Both the position numbers and the translations under genes were made by a program. Shown here piece by piece: positions 1 to 10,079 of a DNA stretch of 64,000 nt. The notes under the pieces are model-generated. The model saw nothing but the letters and a program-made list of their open reading frames with translations, did not search any database and had not been told where the DNA came from. Origin of the DNA: Ulota crispa (Eukaryota; Streptophyta; Bryopsida; Orthotrichales; Orthotrichaceae); the NCBI GenBank assembly GCA_963920765.1, contig OY987251.1, positions 5,644,501 through 5,708,500 of the forward strand, read 5' to 3'. The number at the start of each line of letters is the position of its first letter. Position 1 is the first letter of the stretch.

Positions 1-289
1 GCCTGATATTGAGATATTCCTTCCGAAGTTACCAATAGGGGCGCGGCCCCCATCCACTCAGCAGGAGCTACTTCCCTTGGAGATTCCTCGAACTCTCCCG
101 AACCGCTGTTCACACTGTCACAAATGCAACTTGTCCCTTCAGCAAATCTTTGTTTCAGCCTGAAAATCCACGCTCATAGGACGAAGAGACGTAGGAGTGT
201 TCTTACACCGGTAGCCGTGTTCCGGATCGGAACTGTACTGCCACGAATAGCGGTGTCAGGTGCCGTTGCCGGGCAGCCGGTGTTCTCAT
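1..289 (-). CDS. Possible exon(s) of an unidentified gene running off the left edge
   Basis: On the minus strand an open frame of about 52 codons runs from base 159 to base 1 and leaves the window; it contains the stretches FEESPREVAPAEWMG and LLVTSEGISQYQ. It is preceded by a T-rich 3' splice site (gattttcag at 160-168). A short upstream open stretch, 289-207, starts with ATG and ends at a good donor (GGT|GTAAGA), and its phase matches the next exon. The intron so defined would be only 47 nt, which is very short for a plant, so the first exon is doubtful. The plus strand is also open over bases 2-172, so the strand is not certain. No family was recognised. The GC content is clearly higher than in the flanking repeats, which is the other reason for listing it. 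Confidence 0.3.
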
Positions 290-404
290 TGGAACTGTCT
301 TCCCTCCCACGTCCCCTGATCGTCAGCGCCTTTGCTTTTTGCAACAGTCATGCCTACGAATAAAAAACAGGAACGTTTTGTAAATGATTTCAAGCATCCT
401 GTAC

Positions 405-620
405 CAGGGTCCGGAAAATATTGAAGTTTTTTCAATTGATTTCCTTCAATTCCGGTACTGAACCGGTTTATCAAGGAACTATTTCAGTTATTTTCTCTAT
501 TTTGTACTATAAATAAAAATCTCAAGATTTTAAATAGGTTCTTAGACAATGTTTGCAAATCGTAAATGGTTTTTTCTTATTTTAATCAGCTAGTTTTGAA
601 TTAGCAGTTGGTTCTTCCTT
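405..620 (+). repeat. Dispersed repeat R1, copy 1
   Basis: This stretch aligns over its whole length with 4293-4516 (the 3' half of the F-box gene intron) and with the reverse complement of 17021-17232. Shared landmarks in order are AGGGTCCGG, a GTTTATCAAGGAAC-like block, TTATTTTCTCTAT, and GGTTCTTC at the right end. No terminal inverted repeat or obvious target duplication was seen, so the element class is unknown; a SINE-like or truncated element is possible. Confidence 0.75.
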
Positions 621-1094
621 AACCTTGTATTGTATAATAAGAGAGAAAGTATACAAACTCCCTCTAACGACATTCACAAGAAGTTTACATATGATATGAT
701 ATATTGGGCATTTCATTCTCATATCGTTAGTATATGATTCTCATGCAATCCCATTCAAGCATACCAAATTTTAGCTACTAAAAATACAAATCCTATTTTT
801 GATGAATTATTTTAATTAAAATTCTTGGTTTTTACATGATAATTGTTGAAAAAAAATGGTGATGAATTTTTGAGATTTGATTGCATGGATATATAGGAAA
901 CGTCCATATGCACATCTTTCTTTTTGCCAAGCATCTTCAAAAAGTTTCAAAATCCCTTCAATAGATATTTTCATGTTAGGGTAATCACAACCAAATGTAG
1001 TAAAACATATGTTTTTTTATGGAAATAAGATTTTGTTGTTAGATTCATATATTGTGATTAAGTTTGTACCTTTGAGCATGATGATGTGTTTACT
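621..1094. other. AT-rich spacer, nothing identified
   Basis: The stretch is AT-rich and I see no coding, RNA or repeat signature beyond short homopolymer tracts. Confidence 0.5.
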
Positions 1095-1305
1095 TGCTAC
1101 TTCCTTAGTGACCATTGTCAAAGCAAAGAGTGCAATAGAGCAAAAAAGAAGCAACATGCACACAAAGAAGAAAAGTAGTGACAAGCACAATAAAACAAAT
1201 ACCTAAAAACTATGGTCCAAGGGTATTTGTGCAATTTTTGAAAAACTAAGGGCATCTTTACAAATATGGTAAACTTCAAAGGCATCCATAAAAATTTCCG
1301 CAGAA
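1095..1305 (-). mobile_element. Half copy of the GGGAAAATTTTATGG foldback family
   Basis: Only one arm of the roughly 310-bp foldback family is present: blocks corresponding to GTGCAATTTTTGAAAAACTA and AACTTCAAAGGCATCCAT are seen, ending in AAATTTCC. The opposite arm is missing, so this is a truncated relic. Better copies lie at 13817-14136, 58739-59056 and 59186-59496. Confidence 0.7.
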
Positions 1306-1527
1306 TTTGGAGTAAAATTGGTTCCAGAAAGAAACTTTCTTATCAAATATTAGTACCTGTTCAAATTACAAATTTTGCAGTACCTTTAGAAATTTGAAAA
1401 TACAAAAGTATTGTGCACACCACTGTTTTTGTTGTTGTTTGACAAACGCCGCCCGCCCTCCTAGGAATGGAGAATTATGAGAGGGAGGGAGGCGCAAAAC
1501 ACTGGTGTACACCAATGTGCAAGGAGT

Positions 1528-2206
1528 ACCGGCATTTAGTCACAAGCTAGCCAATTGATTTTAAGAATTGCTGAATTGAATTAAAAAATTAGAAGTGAAC
1601 ATTGGCTATACAGACACTATTTTTCAAGTTTATTTTGTATAGTAATAATAAAGCAGAATTTTTAAGGGGGAATTGATATGTGTACCACACCCTTTCAATA
1701 ATTGTACCACACCCTAGAGTAAAATTTAGATTTCTACCATCAAAAAGTTGAATTTGAGAATTTGGAATTCAAATTTGGACTTGTAGACCATGATTTAGTC
1801 TAGAACCATAAAATAAATTGCAATTCAGCAACACCCAATGAAAAAGTTTAGCTAGGGAGAAAAGTGTTACTTTTATTTTTTTTGGTAAAAAAAGATATAC
1901 TTTTTCATTGGGTGTTGTTGAATTGCAACTTTTTTTGTGGTTTTTAGACTAAATCATGGTCTCTAAGTCCAAATCTGAATTCCAAATTCTCAACTTTAGC
2001 TTTTTGATGGTAGAAATCTAAAATTTACTTTGGAGGTGTGGTACAGTAATTGAAAGGGTGTGATACACATATCATATCAATTCCCTTTCTAAGGTAAATT
2101 TTGATTATTTTAAACTAATAAAAGAAACATTTCTTTAAAAAACCAAGAAAACCAGTTGACCCAAGAGAATGTAGGATATTGGCAGTTAAGCTACAAAAAA
2201 ATCCCC
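1528..2206 (+). repeat. Dispersed repeat R2, interrupted by a hairpin element
   Basis: The two flanks (about 1528-1667 and 2095-2206) match the single block 25366-25563: both begin GTACCGGCATT and both end with CCAGTTGACCCAAG followed by AATGTAGGATATTGG. The intervening 1668-2085 is a foldback element absent from the second copy, so it was inserted into this repeat. The right end abuts the GC-rich sequence upstream of the F-box gene. Confidence 0.7.
1668..2085 (+). mobile_element. Mutator-like foldback MITE (family MH), copy A
   Basis: The element is almost one complete hairpin: GGGAATTGATATG at the left is mirrored by CATATCAATTCCC-type sequence at the right, and the arms stay complementary up to a short T/A-rich loop near 1865-1900. 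It is flanked by 9-bp near-identical repeats, tttttaagg (1659-1667) and tttctaagg (2086-2094). Duplications of 9 bp and long inverted arms are typical of Mutator-like elements. It has no coding capacity. Other copies are 47155-47563 (same orientation) and 57244-57654 (reverse). Confidence 0.8.
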
Positions 2207-2219
2207 GGATTGTGCACAC

Positions 2220-2430
2220 TGTACACTGTACAGTACAGTCCGCGACGACGAAGCCGCGGACCCGCGGTGTCACGCGCCGAGACCGGTGCCCGCGCTGCGC
2301 TGACCTCACCTCCGCCTTCCCGCCTCACCTCACACACTGCGCCGTTGCCGCAGTCGTCGATCTTACTCCGCCCCCCCTCCCCCCCCCCACTCCCCAGCTG
2401 CCGAGTCACCACTCGCCGGTGCAATAAGCC
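2220..2430 (+). promoter_or_regulatory. GC-rich block upstream of the F-box gene
   Basis: A sharp switch to GC-rich sequence with many CpGs (for example CGCGGACCCGCGG) follows the R2 repeat. It could be part of the promoter or the distal 5' leader of the gene at 3417. Overlapping short open frames on both strands look like by-products of base composition. No TATA box or known operator was identified. Confidence 0.3.
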
Positions 2431-3147
2431 CGATAGATTAAAAAAATCCTCACAAAAAGATCACTGTAGCTTCAAACTGAAAAAAAATTCGATAGTATAC
2501 AAGTATTTTCCTTACCAAGTGTTTCCGGCGTGGAAATGAGAGACTGACGACGGAGCCGACGGGGAAGAGGGAAGCGAAGAATATTAGACTAAGTTTAGAA
2601 GGGCTATTGGTGGTGGTGGATTGAGTGTACAGTACTACTGCACCAGTTGCAAGCCAAAGGAGCAACTTGATTCTCTGTCAGAAAGAGAGAGAGAGCAAGA
2701 GAGAGAACAGGCAACAGAGGAAGGAAAAGATCGAAAAAGTGACTGTAGTAGTGGGGACGCAAGTGCAAGTGTGCAACCCCCTCCCTGCTTCCTGGCTGTT
2801 CTGCGTGTGTTCACCAGAACTTTCCTTGCAAACGATGCGATCATAATGATGATGGTGACAGATTTGACAATCAATTGCAAGTAGTATCACAGTTTTTGTA
2901 TTTCTTTTTTTCAAGTTAGGTCGTCACAAATGCTCCCAAGGTCATCATCGTCGTCGTCGTAGCGAGCAACCATCGTTCTGCCATAGCTTGCTCACTTCTT
3001 GTCGTTTCTTAGTTTCTTAGACGATACTTTTCTCAGTTCGAAGTGTGTCGGTTACCAGATTGTGGCGAAGAATTGAGAGAACGAGAGAGAGAACAAGAGC
3101 GAGAGAGAACGAGAGAGGAGGTTCGATTTGCTTGCTAGCAAGGTCCG
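2431..3147 (+). promoter_or_regulatory. Putative promoter and 5' leader with GA-repeat tracts
   Basis: Two GA-rich tracts lie at about 2680-2730 and 3060-3122, the second made of repeated GAGAGA and GAACGAGAGA units. In plants such tracts are common in promoters and 5' UTRs and can bind BASIC PENTACYSTEINE (GAGA-binding) proteins. The transcription start cannot be placed from sequence alone. Nothing coding is evident here. Confidence 0.35.
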
Positions 3148-3451
3148 ATGATCTCCGCCGTGAGCTCGTTCTTAATCAGCTTCGAAATCATCGCTAGTGC
3201 GCGCGGGTTTGATGTCTCATTCGAAAATGGCGATGGCGAGGGGCAAGGATTTGTAGGAGCACGCGTGTGTCGCGAGTGATATGCAAGAAAGTTGCACGAG
3301 ACAGAGCGAGAGCGACGACGCCGACGCCGACGACGACGACGCTGCTGTTCTGGCGACCCCGGGGAACGAGTGCCGCCGCCGCCGACGACGACGACGACGA
3401 CGAGTCATTCGTCGGGATGAGTCATCAAATGCGATACTACCAGCCCTGTAG
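3148..3451 (+). other. Cluster of upstream ORFs in the F-box gene leader
   Basis: Three upstream ORFs precede the main ATG at 3417 in other frames. ORF 3148-3279 encodes 43 residues. ORF 3212-3256 encodes 14 residues and contains a second ATG at 3227 with A at -3 and G at +4, a strong start context. ORF 3281-3451 encodes 56 residues, is rich in Asp then Arg, and overlaps the main start. If the transcript begins upstream of 3148 these would be expected to lower translation of the main frame. A leader intron could remove some of them. Confidence 0.4.
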
Positions 3452-5442
3452 CAGCCGATTTCGGAGCACCGGCTTCAATTCCGCGTCTCCACCGACGTCG
3501 TCGGAGGAGCAACCGCATCCCGAACCGCATCCCGAACCGCATCCCGAAACGGAGCACTCGGAGAACTGGCCAGTGGCGGAGCCGAACTGCAAAAAGCGGC
3601 GACCGTGTCACATCGCCGCGGCGTTTCTCGACCCCTCGCTATGGCGCTTCCTCCCGGACGACTTGTTGGAAAAGGTCGCCGCATGCATGCCCTTCCCGGG
3701 GCTGTTCCGGTGCCGCGCTGTCAACAAGCGTCTCAACGAATTCGTGTTCTCTCCGAAATTCCAAGAGACGCGCGCGTGCGTCAAGTCCTGGGACGCACTC
3801 TGTCCGAAGTCGCAGTACCTGCTCATCTTCGCGACTATCAAGGGGGAGAATCTGTGCACCGCTTATGATGCGGGAACCAATCGGTGGCTCCGTATGCCTC
3901 CAATGCGCGGCCTCGACCCTCGCGCCAAAGATTGCATCGCCGGTAAGCGTCTCACATCTCTCATCTCCTCTCCCCGCTATTTTTTCTCTCGTCTCAAATC
4001 TCTCCTCTTTCTGCTTCTTTTTCTCATCTCAAATCTCTCCTATTTCCGCTCTTTTTCTTGTCTCAAATCTCTCCTCTTTCTGCTTCTTTTTCTCGTCTCA
4101 AATCTGTCTCCTCTCCCCGCTGTTTTTCTCGTCTCAAATCCGTCTCCTCTCCCCGCTCTTTTTCTCGTCTCAAATCTCTGCTCTCCCCGCTCTTTTTTCT
4201 ATTGTCTCAAATCTCTCCTCTCCCCGCTCTTTCTTCTCACTTCTCAAATCTCTGATCAATCCGCTCTTTTACTCGTCTTTTTCGCCTCTCTCGGGGTCCG
4301 GGAAATATTTGAGTTTTTTCGGTTGATTTCCGTCTCTTCCCGTACGGAACCGGTTTATGAAGGAACTATTTTGGTTATTTTCTCTATATCATACTAAAAA
4401 TATACATTTTAAAGATTTTAAACCGGTTTTCAGCCTAAGTTTATAAAGTGCAAACGGTTTTTTCTCGTTTCAGCCAACCGGCTAACTTTGAACTGAACTA
4501 GCTGCCGGTTCTTCTCTCGTGAGCTTACTAACGAATGCATTCGCATGTGCAGGCGATGGCGGATTGTTATGTTTCCGCGACGTGAACGAGCAAGGACTAG
4601 CAAGCTTGTTCGTATACAACCCCGTAACAGCGAGCTGCAGAGAGTTACCGGCAATGCAAGTCGGCAACTCAATGATGCAGCACACGTGGCTGTTGACGCA
4701 CATCGTATACAACACTTTCTCAAACACCTACAAGCTCTTCGTCCTCACAAGACGCACCTGTCACCAAGCTTGTGCACACATGGAGATTTACGACTCGCTC
4801 TCGCAATCCTGGACTGTTGACAACAACCTCGCCGTCATCGAGCGCAAGTACAAGCTCACATACACGCCCCAGATCGGGGCCTCATGCGACAACCTCTTCT
4901 ACTTCGTCGCCAAAGAAGGCATTCTCCGGAGCAGTGTCATGGGGCTCGTCGTGTACGACTTCGTGAAAGGGGTGTTCCGGGAGAAGCTACTCTACCGGTG
5001 TGAGCCTCGGTGCCCGGGGAGTAAGATTGAAGTGCAAGTCGTGGAGTGTAAAGGCACGGTGTATATGGTGGTTCGTGAAGACGATTGTAAGGGTACTAAA
5101 GGAGTGTCGTTTTGTACGTTGAATCCTTCGAAGCAACAGAAGATTGAAGACGCCGTGTTGTTCGAGAGCTTCTTCGCGAAGTGGGGGTCGAGGTTTCCTC
5201 GTTACCGGTGTGTGTCTGTGCGGGATGAGCTTGGGTTGTTGCTTTATGATAAGTCGTTTCAGGTTTTGGCGGATGATTTGTCGGAGGAGCTTAAGCTTCC
5301 TCCGTGTCCGTTTCAGGGGTTGGAGCACTTTGTCCCGTCCACGGCGCTTCCGTGTCGGTACAAGGCCTTGCATAGGTATTATGCCACGCAGAATGTAGTG
5401 TCTGAGGCTCACTTCCTGCCCAATGGTGGCGCTGTTGTGTAA
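3417..5442 (+). CDS. F-box/kelch-type protein, two exons
   Basis: Exons 3417-3942 and 4553-5442 join through a GT-AG intron (GCCG|GTAAGC; GTGCAG|GCGATG) with phase 1 on both sides, giving 471 residues. Residues 1-70 are low complexity, with three HPEP repeats near 34-45 and a basic patch KKRRP near 59-63. An F-box lies at about 75-117 (WRFLPDDLLEKVAACMPFPG and onward, with the typical LP..LL pattern and CRAVNKRLN). The rest (about 130-471) resembles the beta-propeller substrate-binding region of plant F-box/kelch proteins, with spaced aromatic and Gly residues such as YDAGTNRWLRMPPM, FVYNPVTASCRELP and MEIYDSLSQSWTV. F-box proteins of this type bind SKP1 and act as substrate receptors in SCF ubiquitin ligases in nucleus or cytosol; the substrate here is unknown. 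ATG 3417 is the first in-frame ATG: the frame is open from 3213 but has no earlier ATG. The stop TAA at 5440 follows GGAVV. Confidence 0.88.
3955..4290 (+). repeat. CT-rich tandem array in intron 1 of the F-box gene
   Basis: About eight degenerate copies of a roughly 36-bp unit built from TCTCAAATCTCTCC and CCGCTCTTTTTCTCG follow the 5' splice site directly. The array is strongly pyrimidine-biased on the coding strand and has no stop in the exon 1 frame. It likely arose by slippage. It forms the 5' part of the intron; the 3' part is repeat R1. Confidence 0.85.
4293..4516 (+). repeat. Dispersed repeat R1, copy 2, inside the F-box intron
   Basis: Homologous to 405-620 and to the reverse complement of 17021-17232. 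The copy ends about 36 bp before the 3' splice site, so it supplies the sequence where a branch point would lie. The array plus this repeat make up nearly the whole intron. Confidence 0.8.
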
Positions 5443-6159
5443 GACTACTAGATGATGGCTTAGTTAGCCCCCCCCTTGCCCCCAGGTTCGGTATTAGAAA
5501 CTCGAGGTGATTTTTTTTATTTGCTATTTTGATATGGTGCTCTTCCTTTGCTTTTTTTTTAGAGAGAAAGTTGGGAGGGAAATGGTGCATGTTTGTATAT
5601 AGCGTCAGTGGGGGACAACACTGGAGTTGTTCTGTTGGCGGGGGCATTTGATGTCCGGTTTTGAAGGTATTTCTTAACGCGCTTCTCACTATGCATTTTG
5701 TTGTTGACGATGATGAGGATGATGATGATGACTCTTTTCTCCCTTGAAGTTCCGCCTCCTGTTGGGGTCCTTCCTTTTTGGTTTTGATGCTCGTGGTGTT
5801 GGGTGGGTGGGGGAAAGGTGGCTGTTTTGATGCTCATGTTGGGGGTAGGGGAAGATGGTTGTTTTGAGTTGTTTTCCTTAGAATTAGGGAGGTTTAGCCT
5901 TTTTGGTGGGCCTTTTGTTTTTGTGTTTTTTTGTGATAGATCTGAGTTTTCACACTTGTTGAGAGTGGTGTTAGTGAGGGTGGGTATTAGGATTAGTCTC
6001 ACTTTTCCTATCTAGTACCGCTTTTGGGAACGGAGTAGATTTTTGAGAGGTGGCGGGTGGTGGTTTTTTCTTCTTTTTTTTCATTGCTTTGTAGCTACCT
6101 TACATGCAAGAATAGCGTCTTTGAGAACAATTCACGCCTTGATTAGAACTGCAAAAGTA
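5443..6159 (+). other. 3' flank of the F-box gene
   Basis: This stretch should contain the 3' UTR. It is G/T-rich with runs of GATGATGATG (5710-5732) and T tracts. No canonical AATAAA was noticed close to the stop. Short open frames on both strands look like chance frames. Confidence 0.4.
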
Positions 6160-6411
6160 TTAACCCCTGAGCGCCCAGCACAAGTTCACTCAAATCCAAA
6201 CCCTTTGAAAATCATTTCAATCAGACTATCATTTAAAAGAGATCCACAAAAATTGACCGTACAAATTGGTAATGAACATAAGCCCAGAGCTCCCAGGAAA
6301 AGGACATGTTCTTTCACCGTACCATAGAAAAGATTATAATGGTCAAACACAGAATTTTTTCAAAACCAAGAGGCCATATTTTGGCCCCTTGGGTGCTTAG
6401 TTAGGGGTTAA
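6160..6411. mobile_element. TTAA-flanked MITE (piggyBac-like family PB)
   Basis: Begins TTAACCCCTGAGCGCCCA and ends GTGCTTAGTTAGGGGTTAA, so the ends are inverted repeats and TTAA is present at both edges. TTAA duplication with CCC-type termini is the signature of piggyBac transposons. No coding capacity. Confidence 0.65.
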
Positions 6412-6512
6412 TCACACCAAAATATGCTTTTCAAGAGTAGTCCCCTCTTTTTGTACTAGTGGTAACAACACGTGGCACTACGTTATGTCTACCATTTCAC
6501 AAATTTTTGTAA

Positions 6513-6752
6513 TTAACCCTTAAACAACCAATTGACCATGGTACACAATGTGTACGTGCTGTATAATTGGCATTTGCTACCAAAAAAAAGTATACATTTG
6601 GGATCTTGACTAGCTCTCTAGAATTGCATTGATCTATTTTCTAACTTCTTTGCTGATCTCAAATGTAGTTAAGGTGTGGATGGGTTCCAAATACAAGAAA
6701 AACATATTGTATTATACTTTGTACTATGGTCGGTTGGTTATTTAAGGGTTAA
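6513..6752 (-). mobile_element. TTAA-flanked MITE (family PB, short subfamily)
   Basis: Begins TTAACCCTTAAACAACC and ends GGTTATTTAAGGGTTAA. The interior matches the reverse complement of 26362-26602, 31360-31602 and 44033-44222 (shared block GATCTCAAATGTA). No coding capacity. Confidence 0.7.
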
Positions 6753-8479
6753 ACTATTACTTGTGGGTTCAAGGCCATGATCTTCATAAAGCTTTATATA
6801 GGCATAAATATTGCTTGAAAAAAATCCTATGCATTTGTGGATGCTGTTATACCTACTGTTATACTTGCAAATGGTAATTGCAAAGTGATGTTATGTTGCG
6901 TAACCAACAAGATCATGTGACAATATTTTCTTCTAGCAATGTTTATGCAAGCAAAGGACCTCTTGCATGAGCATTCTCACACTTGTGCTATTGATTACTT
7001 GGGTTTTGCTCTAATTCTTAATGGCTTAACCCCTAAGTGCCCAAGCCATGTTCATCAAAATTAGGGTTTTAAGAGACCTACAACTTTGATGCATTGTATC
7101 TCAATCAATTTGATGATTCACAAAAAGTGACCATTGAAAATAGTGGAACACTTACTTAGAAAATTTCTTCCAAATTTTGGGAACAATTGGTTGTGGGAGA
7201 TGAGAAATTACAACAATTGATCAAACCTGTGATGACAAATTTTCATTTTTTGGCAGATAGTTGCTATTTAATGGTTTTTGCAAAATTCTATAAGCCACTA
7301 ATTCATCTCGAATATGGTGAATAGCAAAATTAGATGGGAATGAGCACACTTGCAAATTATTGAAGATGTTTCTTCTTTATGTTAATTTGTAGGGTTTCAA
7401 ATTGATATTGCATAGAAAACAATGATTGGCATAATTGGCAATGGTTGCCACAACAAGGGTCTAGAACATGCTTGAACCCTTGCCACCAAATTTCCAGCTA
7501 CCACAAAAGCACACGTAAGGAAGCTTGCAAGGGGTATTGACCAATTGTAACTCATAAAACATTACTTGCCACCTCACCATGTATGGTGTTCCATCCAACC
7601 AAAGCTCTTGAGACACTTGTATAACATTGGGCTTGCCTTGTCATTACTCTACTTGTATGGATCACATGAATGCCTTGATAATTGTGGTTTATAGCAAGGT
7701 CAAAAAATTAGATCCATGACCTCAAGAGGTTTGTGAAATCATGTGAGGACCATTTTGGTACTATGGGCCATTTAGAACCCCTGAAGGACCCTTGGGCTCT
7801 GGAGATACAATACCAAATATGATTGCAATCAATATTCAAAAGTTTAAATTAGTTGGATACTAAGTGTTACAATCATACATATTGAAGAGTTGTATGATGG
7901 TGGGTGCATAATTTTTTTGAAAAGTCCTTAGAGCAGCTCAAATATGTTTGTACACATGACTGTACATACGACCGCAAAGGGCTTTTGGGCCTTTTCAGGG
8001 CTAAGCGTGAGAATGCCCTTGTGTGAGGCCCTTCGCTTGCACTTTCGCTCAGGGTTTTGTAGGCGATTAGTGGAAATAGAACAGATGAGTACGTTTGTTT
8101 TCATGGTTTGTTTTGTGCTGATGGGTATTTGAGAAGCGTTTATTTTGTGGGTAAGCGGGAGTGAGAAGTGTGAGCACTAAGTTATACTTTTATTGTACGC
8201 TAGGTATCTTATTCTTGTAAGGAACTAGGGACTACTCCTGAAAAGGCAAAAAAAAAAAGAACAAAATAAGAAAAGAAAAGAAAAGAGGAAACTGGGGAGG
8301 TTCATGGGCAAAGTCTGGTTATGCGGACTTTGATGACGTCAAGAGTCAGTTGCGGTGGTTGTTTTGACCATTTCGTTTATGGACCAATGGATTGCCGAGG
8401 GGTATGGCTGTCCGGACGCTCTGCCACTTACTTTGACGTCAAAAAAAACAAAAAGTTTTTTCACAATTTTACATTGACT
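6753..8479. other. Repeat-derived spacer, no gene seen
   Basis: A lone TTAACCCCTAAGTGCCCA end occurs at 7027. The stretch 6961-7030 resembles 59690-59790 (blocks CTCACACTTG, ATTACTTGGG and AATGGCTTAA), so it is dispersed repeat. The frame at 8321-8659 is low in complexity and overlaps a CACTA miniature. I see no gene. Confidence 0.5.
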
Positions 8480-8617
8480 CACTACAAGTACAAGGGAAGG
8501 AATAGTGTCAATTTGATCATTTTTTTGGAGTCACTTTGGATTTTTTTTTTTTTTTTGTCAATTTGGACAAATTTAGTCAATTCAAACGTATCATTGTGGA
8601 TAGTTTTTCTTGTAGTG
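8480..8617 (-). mobile_element. CACTA (En/Spm-like) miniature element
   Basis: Starts CACTACAAG and ends CTTGTAGTG; the interior carries GTCAATTTG repeats related to 11227-11358 and 11433-11550. CACTACAAGAAA ends are typical of plant CACTA transposons. No coding capacity. Confidence 0.75.
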
Positions 8618-8659
8618 ACTATTGGGTCAAGATTCTTTAATTTGCAAATTTTTGTCTAA

Positions 8660-9135
8660 ATATTACCTCAAATTGTCATTGGAGTCCATCCCACTAAAAA
8701 AATTGGGTGAAAAAATGGATGGAATTGCCAAATCCCTCCTCGAGCAAATCTAAGTGAACATTAGATTTGCCAAAATTTGAATGAAAGTAACTAATATTAG
8801 TATACTTTGTGGAAAAATGTGTACACATAGTTGATTCTATCCAATCATATTCAAAGTTTTACCTATATTGAATGTTGCATTTAGGTTGCGTTGCCTTACC
8901 CTGGTGAGTTACCTCAAGACTCATCACTTGACCACTTGGAGGCCCATGTAACACTCTAGATACTAGTTGAATTTCACATGGTTAATTTACAACTCGGACT
9001 TCAACTCGGACTTCAATAGTTTGTATTTCCATAGCTTCACATTGTTGCCAAGCTCTTTTAAACACGTTTGTTGCAGTCCTTTTTTATGGAAATTAGTATA
9101 GCAGCATTAACTATTTGTATTGTGTAAAATGTTGA
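8660..9135. repeat. Two adjacent dispersed repeats
   Basis: The first part (8660-8860) aligns with 61480-61640 through ATGAAAGTAACTAATATTAG-like and GTGTACACAT-like blocks. The second part (8885-9135) aligns with 31613-31860 through GTTGCCAAGC, TTAGTATAGCA and TTTCACATGGTT-like blocks. Element boundaries and class are not clear. Confidence 0.55.
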
Positions 9136-9767
9136 AAAATTAGTGTTGGGCAACCTAAACGCAAAATTCAAAGTACTTTGCATTCTTGGGGTGCATATCT
9201 ACCAACCTCCGAAAAAATGTAATTTACACGCTGCTTCCTAGGGGCGGAGATGCCCTTATTTGGCTGCCCGTCCCCTTGACCCAGTTTTTATTAAACCTAT
9301 TCAAAAGACTTGATAGTGTTTTGGTTTATCGAGGTCTATTATTTGTGCGACCTTAGGAAGAATGTGAACATGTTTTTGGTTGGAGATCGTGCTTGATATT
9401 TGGATTTTAAATATGAAATCAACTGGGATACATGATGTGCCGCTTTGGTTTCCAAGATAGAGCTTAGTTTCTAGCAAAAGGGGTGTTTAGTTCTCTGGTT
9501 TCTAATTCTGAAAAGAATTCTAGCTTTTTTTAACGTTTTTAATTTTTGAATGTGTATTGACAGCTTGAGAATGGTGTCTTTAAAAGGTATGCATGGAGAA
9601 AATAAAACGCAGTGTATGTCAATTGATAAAGGTAATTGAGAACGGGAAAATTTTGTTTTTTTCCAGTAATTATGAGTTAGGCCGATGTTGGTGCTTCATG
9701 ACGGAATATGAGAGAAGGTGTTTGTTACATCTTTTCTTGTAGCATGTGCACGAGCTAAATTTGCAGA

Positions 9768-10013
9768 CAACACCATATTAGTTAAATTGGGAAAAAGTGT
9801 ATATTTTGGGACTTTGAGGTGATCACCTCAAACCAAGCTTGCACCATTTTTTTGGTACATGTGTCCTTACTTGAAAAGAGAAATTTGTGAGGGAAAAAAT
9901 CTTAGTGGCTTAGACAAAATCTGATACCTTTGAATTTGGTTTAAAGTAACTTTTTGGTTTGAGGGGGAGTACAAGTTAGGACACCTGTTTTTCCCAAATT
10001 AATGAATACGGCC
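9768..10013 (+). mobile_element. Foldback element of family F4 (ATATTCGTTAATTTGGG ends)
   Basis: Left end ACACCATATTAGTTAAATTG and right end CCCAAATTAATGAATACGG are inverted copies. The interior block GAAATTTGTGAGGGAAAAAA recurs at 15070-15335, 21288-21525 and 24454-24706. The target duplication could not be fixed, so the superfamily is open. Confidence 0.65.
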
Positions 10014-10079
10014 CTAAACATCCTTCCTCAAGTTTATGAATGGACATGTCAAAGATTGCCTGTTCAATTCATTTCCCAG

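Noticed and set aside
3267-3416. Upstream extension of the F-box protein starting at a GTG codon
   Set aside because: The frame is open but contains no ATG; GTG starts are not expected in a nuclear plant gene. The in-frame ATG at 3417 is used instead.
3960-4397. Long continuous frame reading through the F-box intron as normal coding sequence
   Set aside because: Good GT-AG sites at 3943 and 4552 keep the phase and join to kelch-like sequence; the read-through product is a repetitive translation of a CT array.
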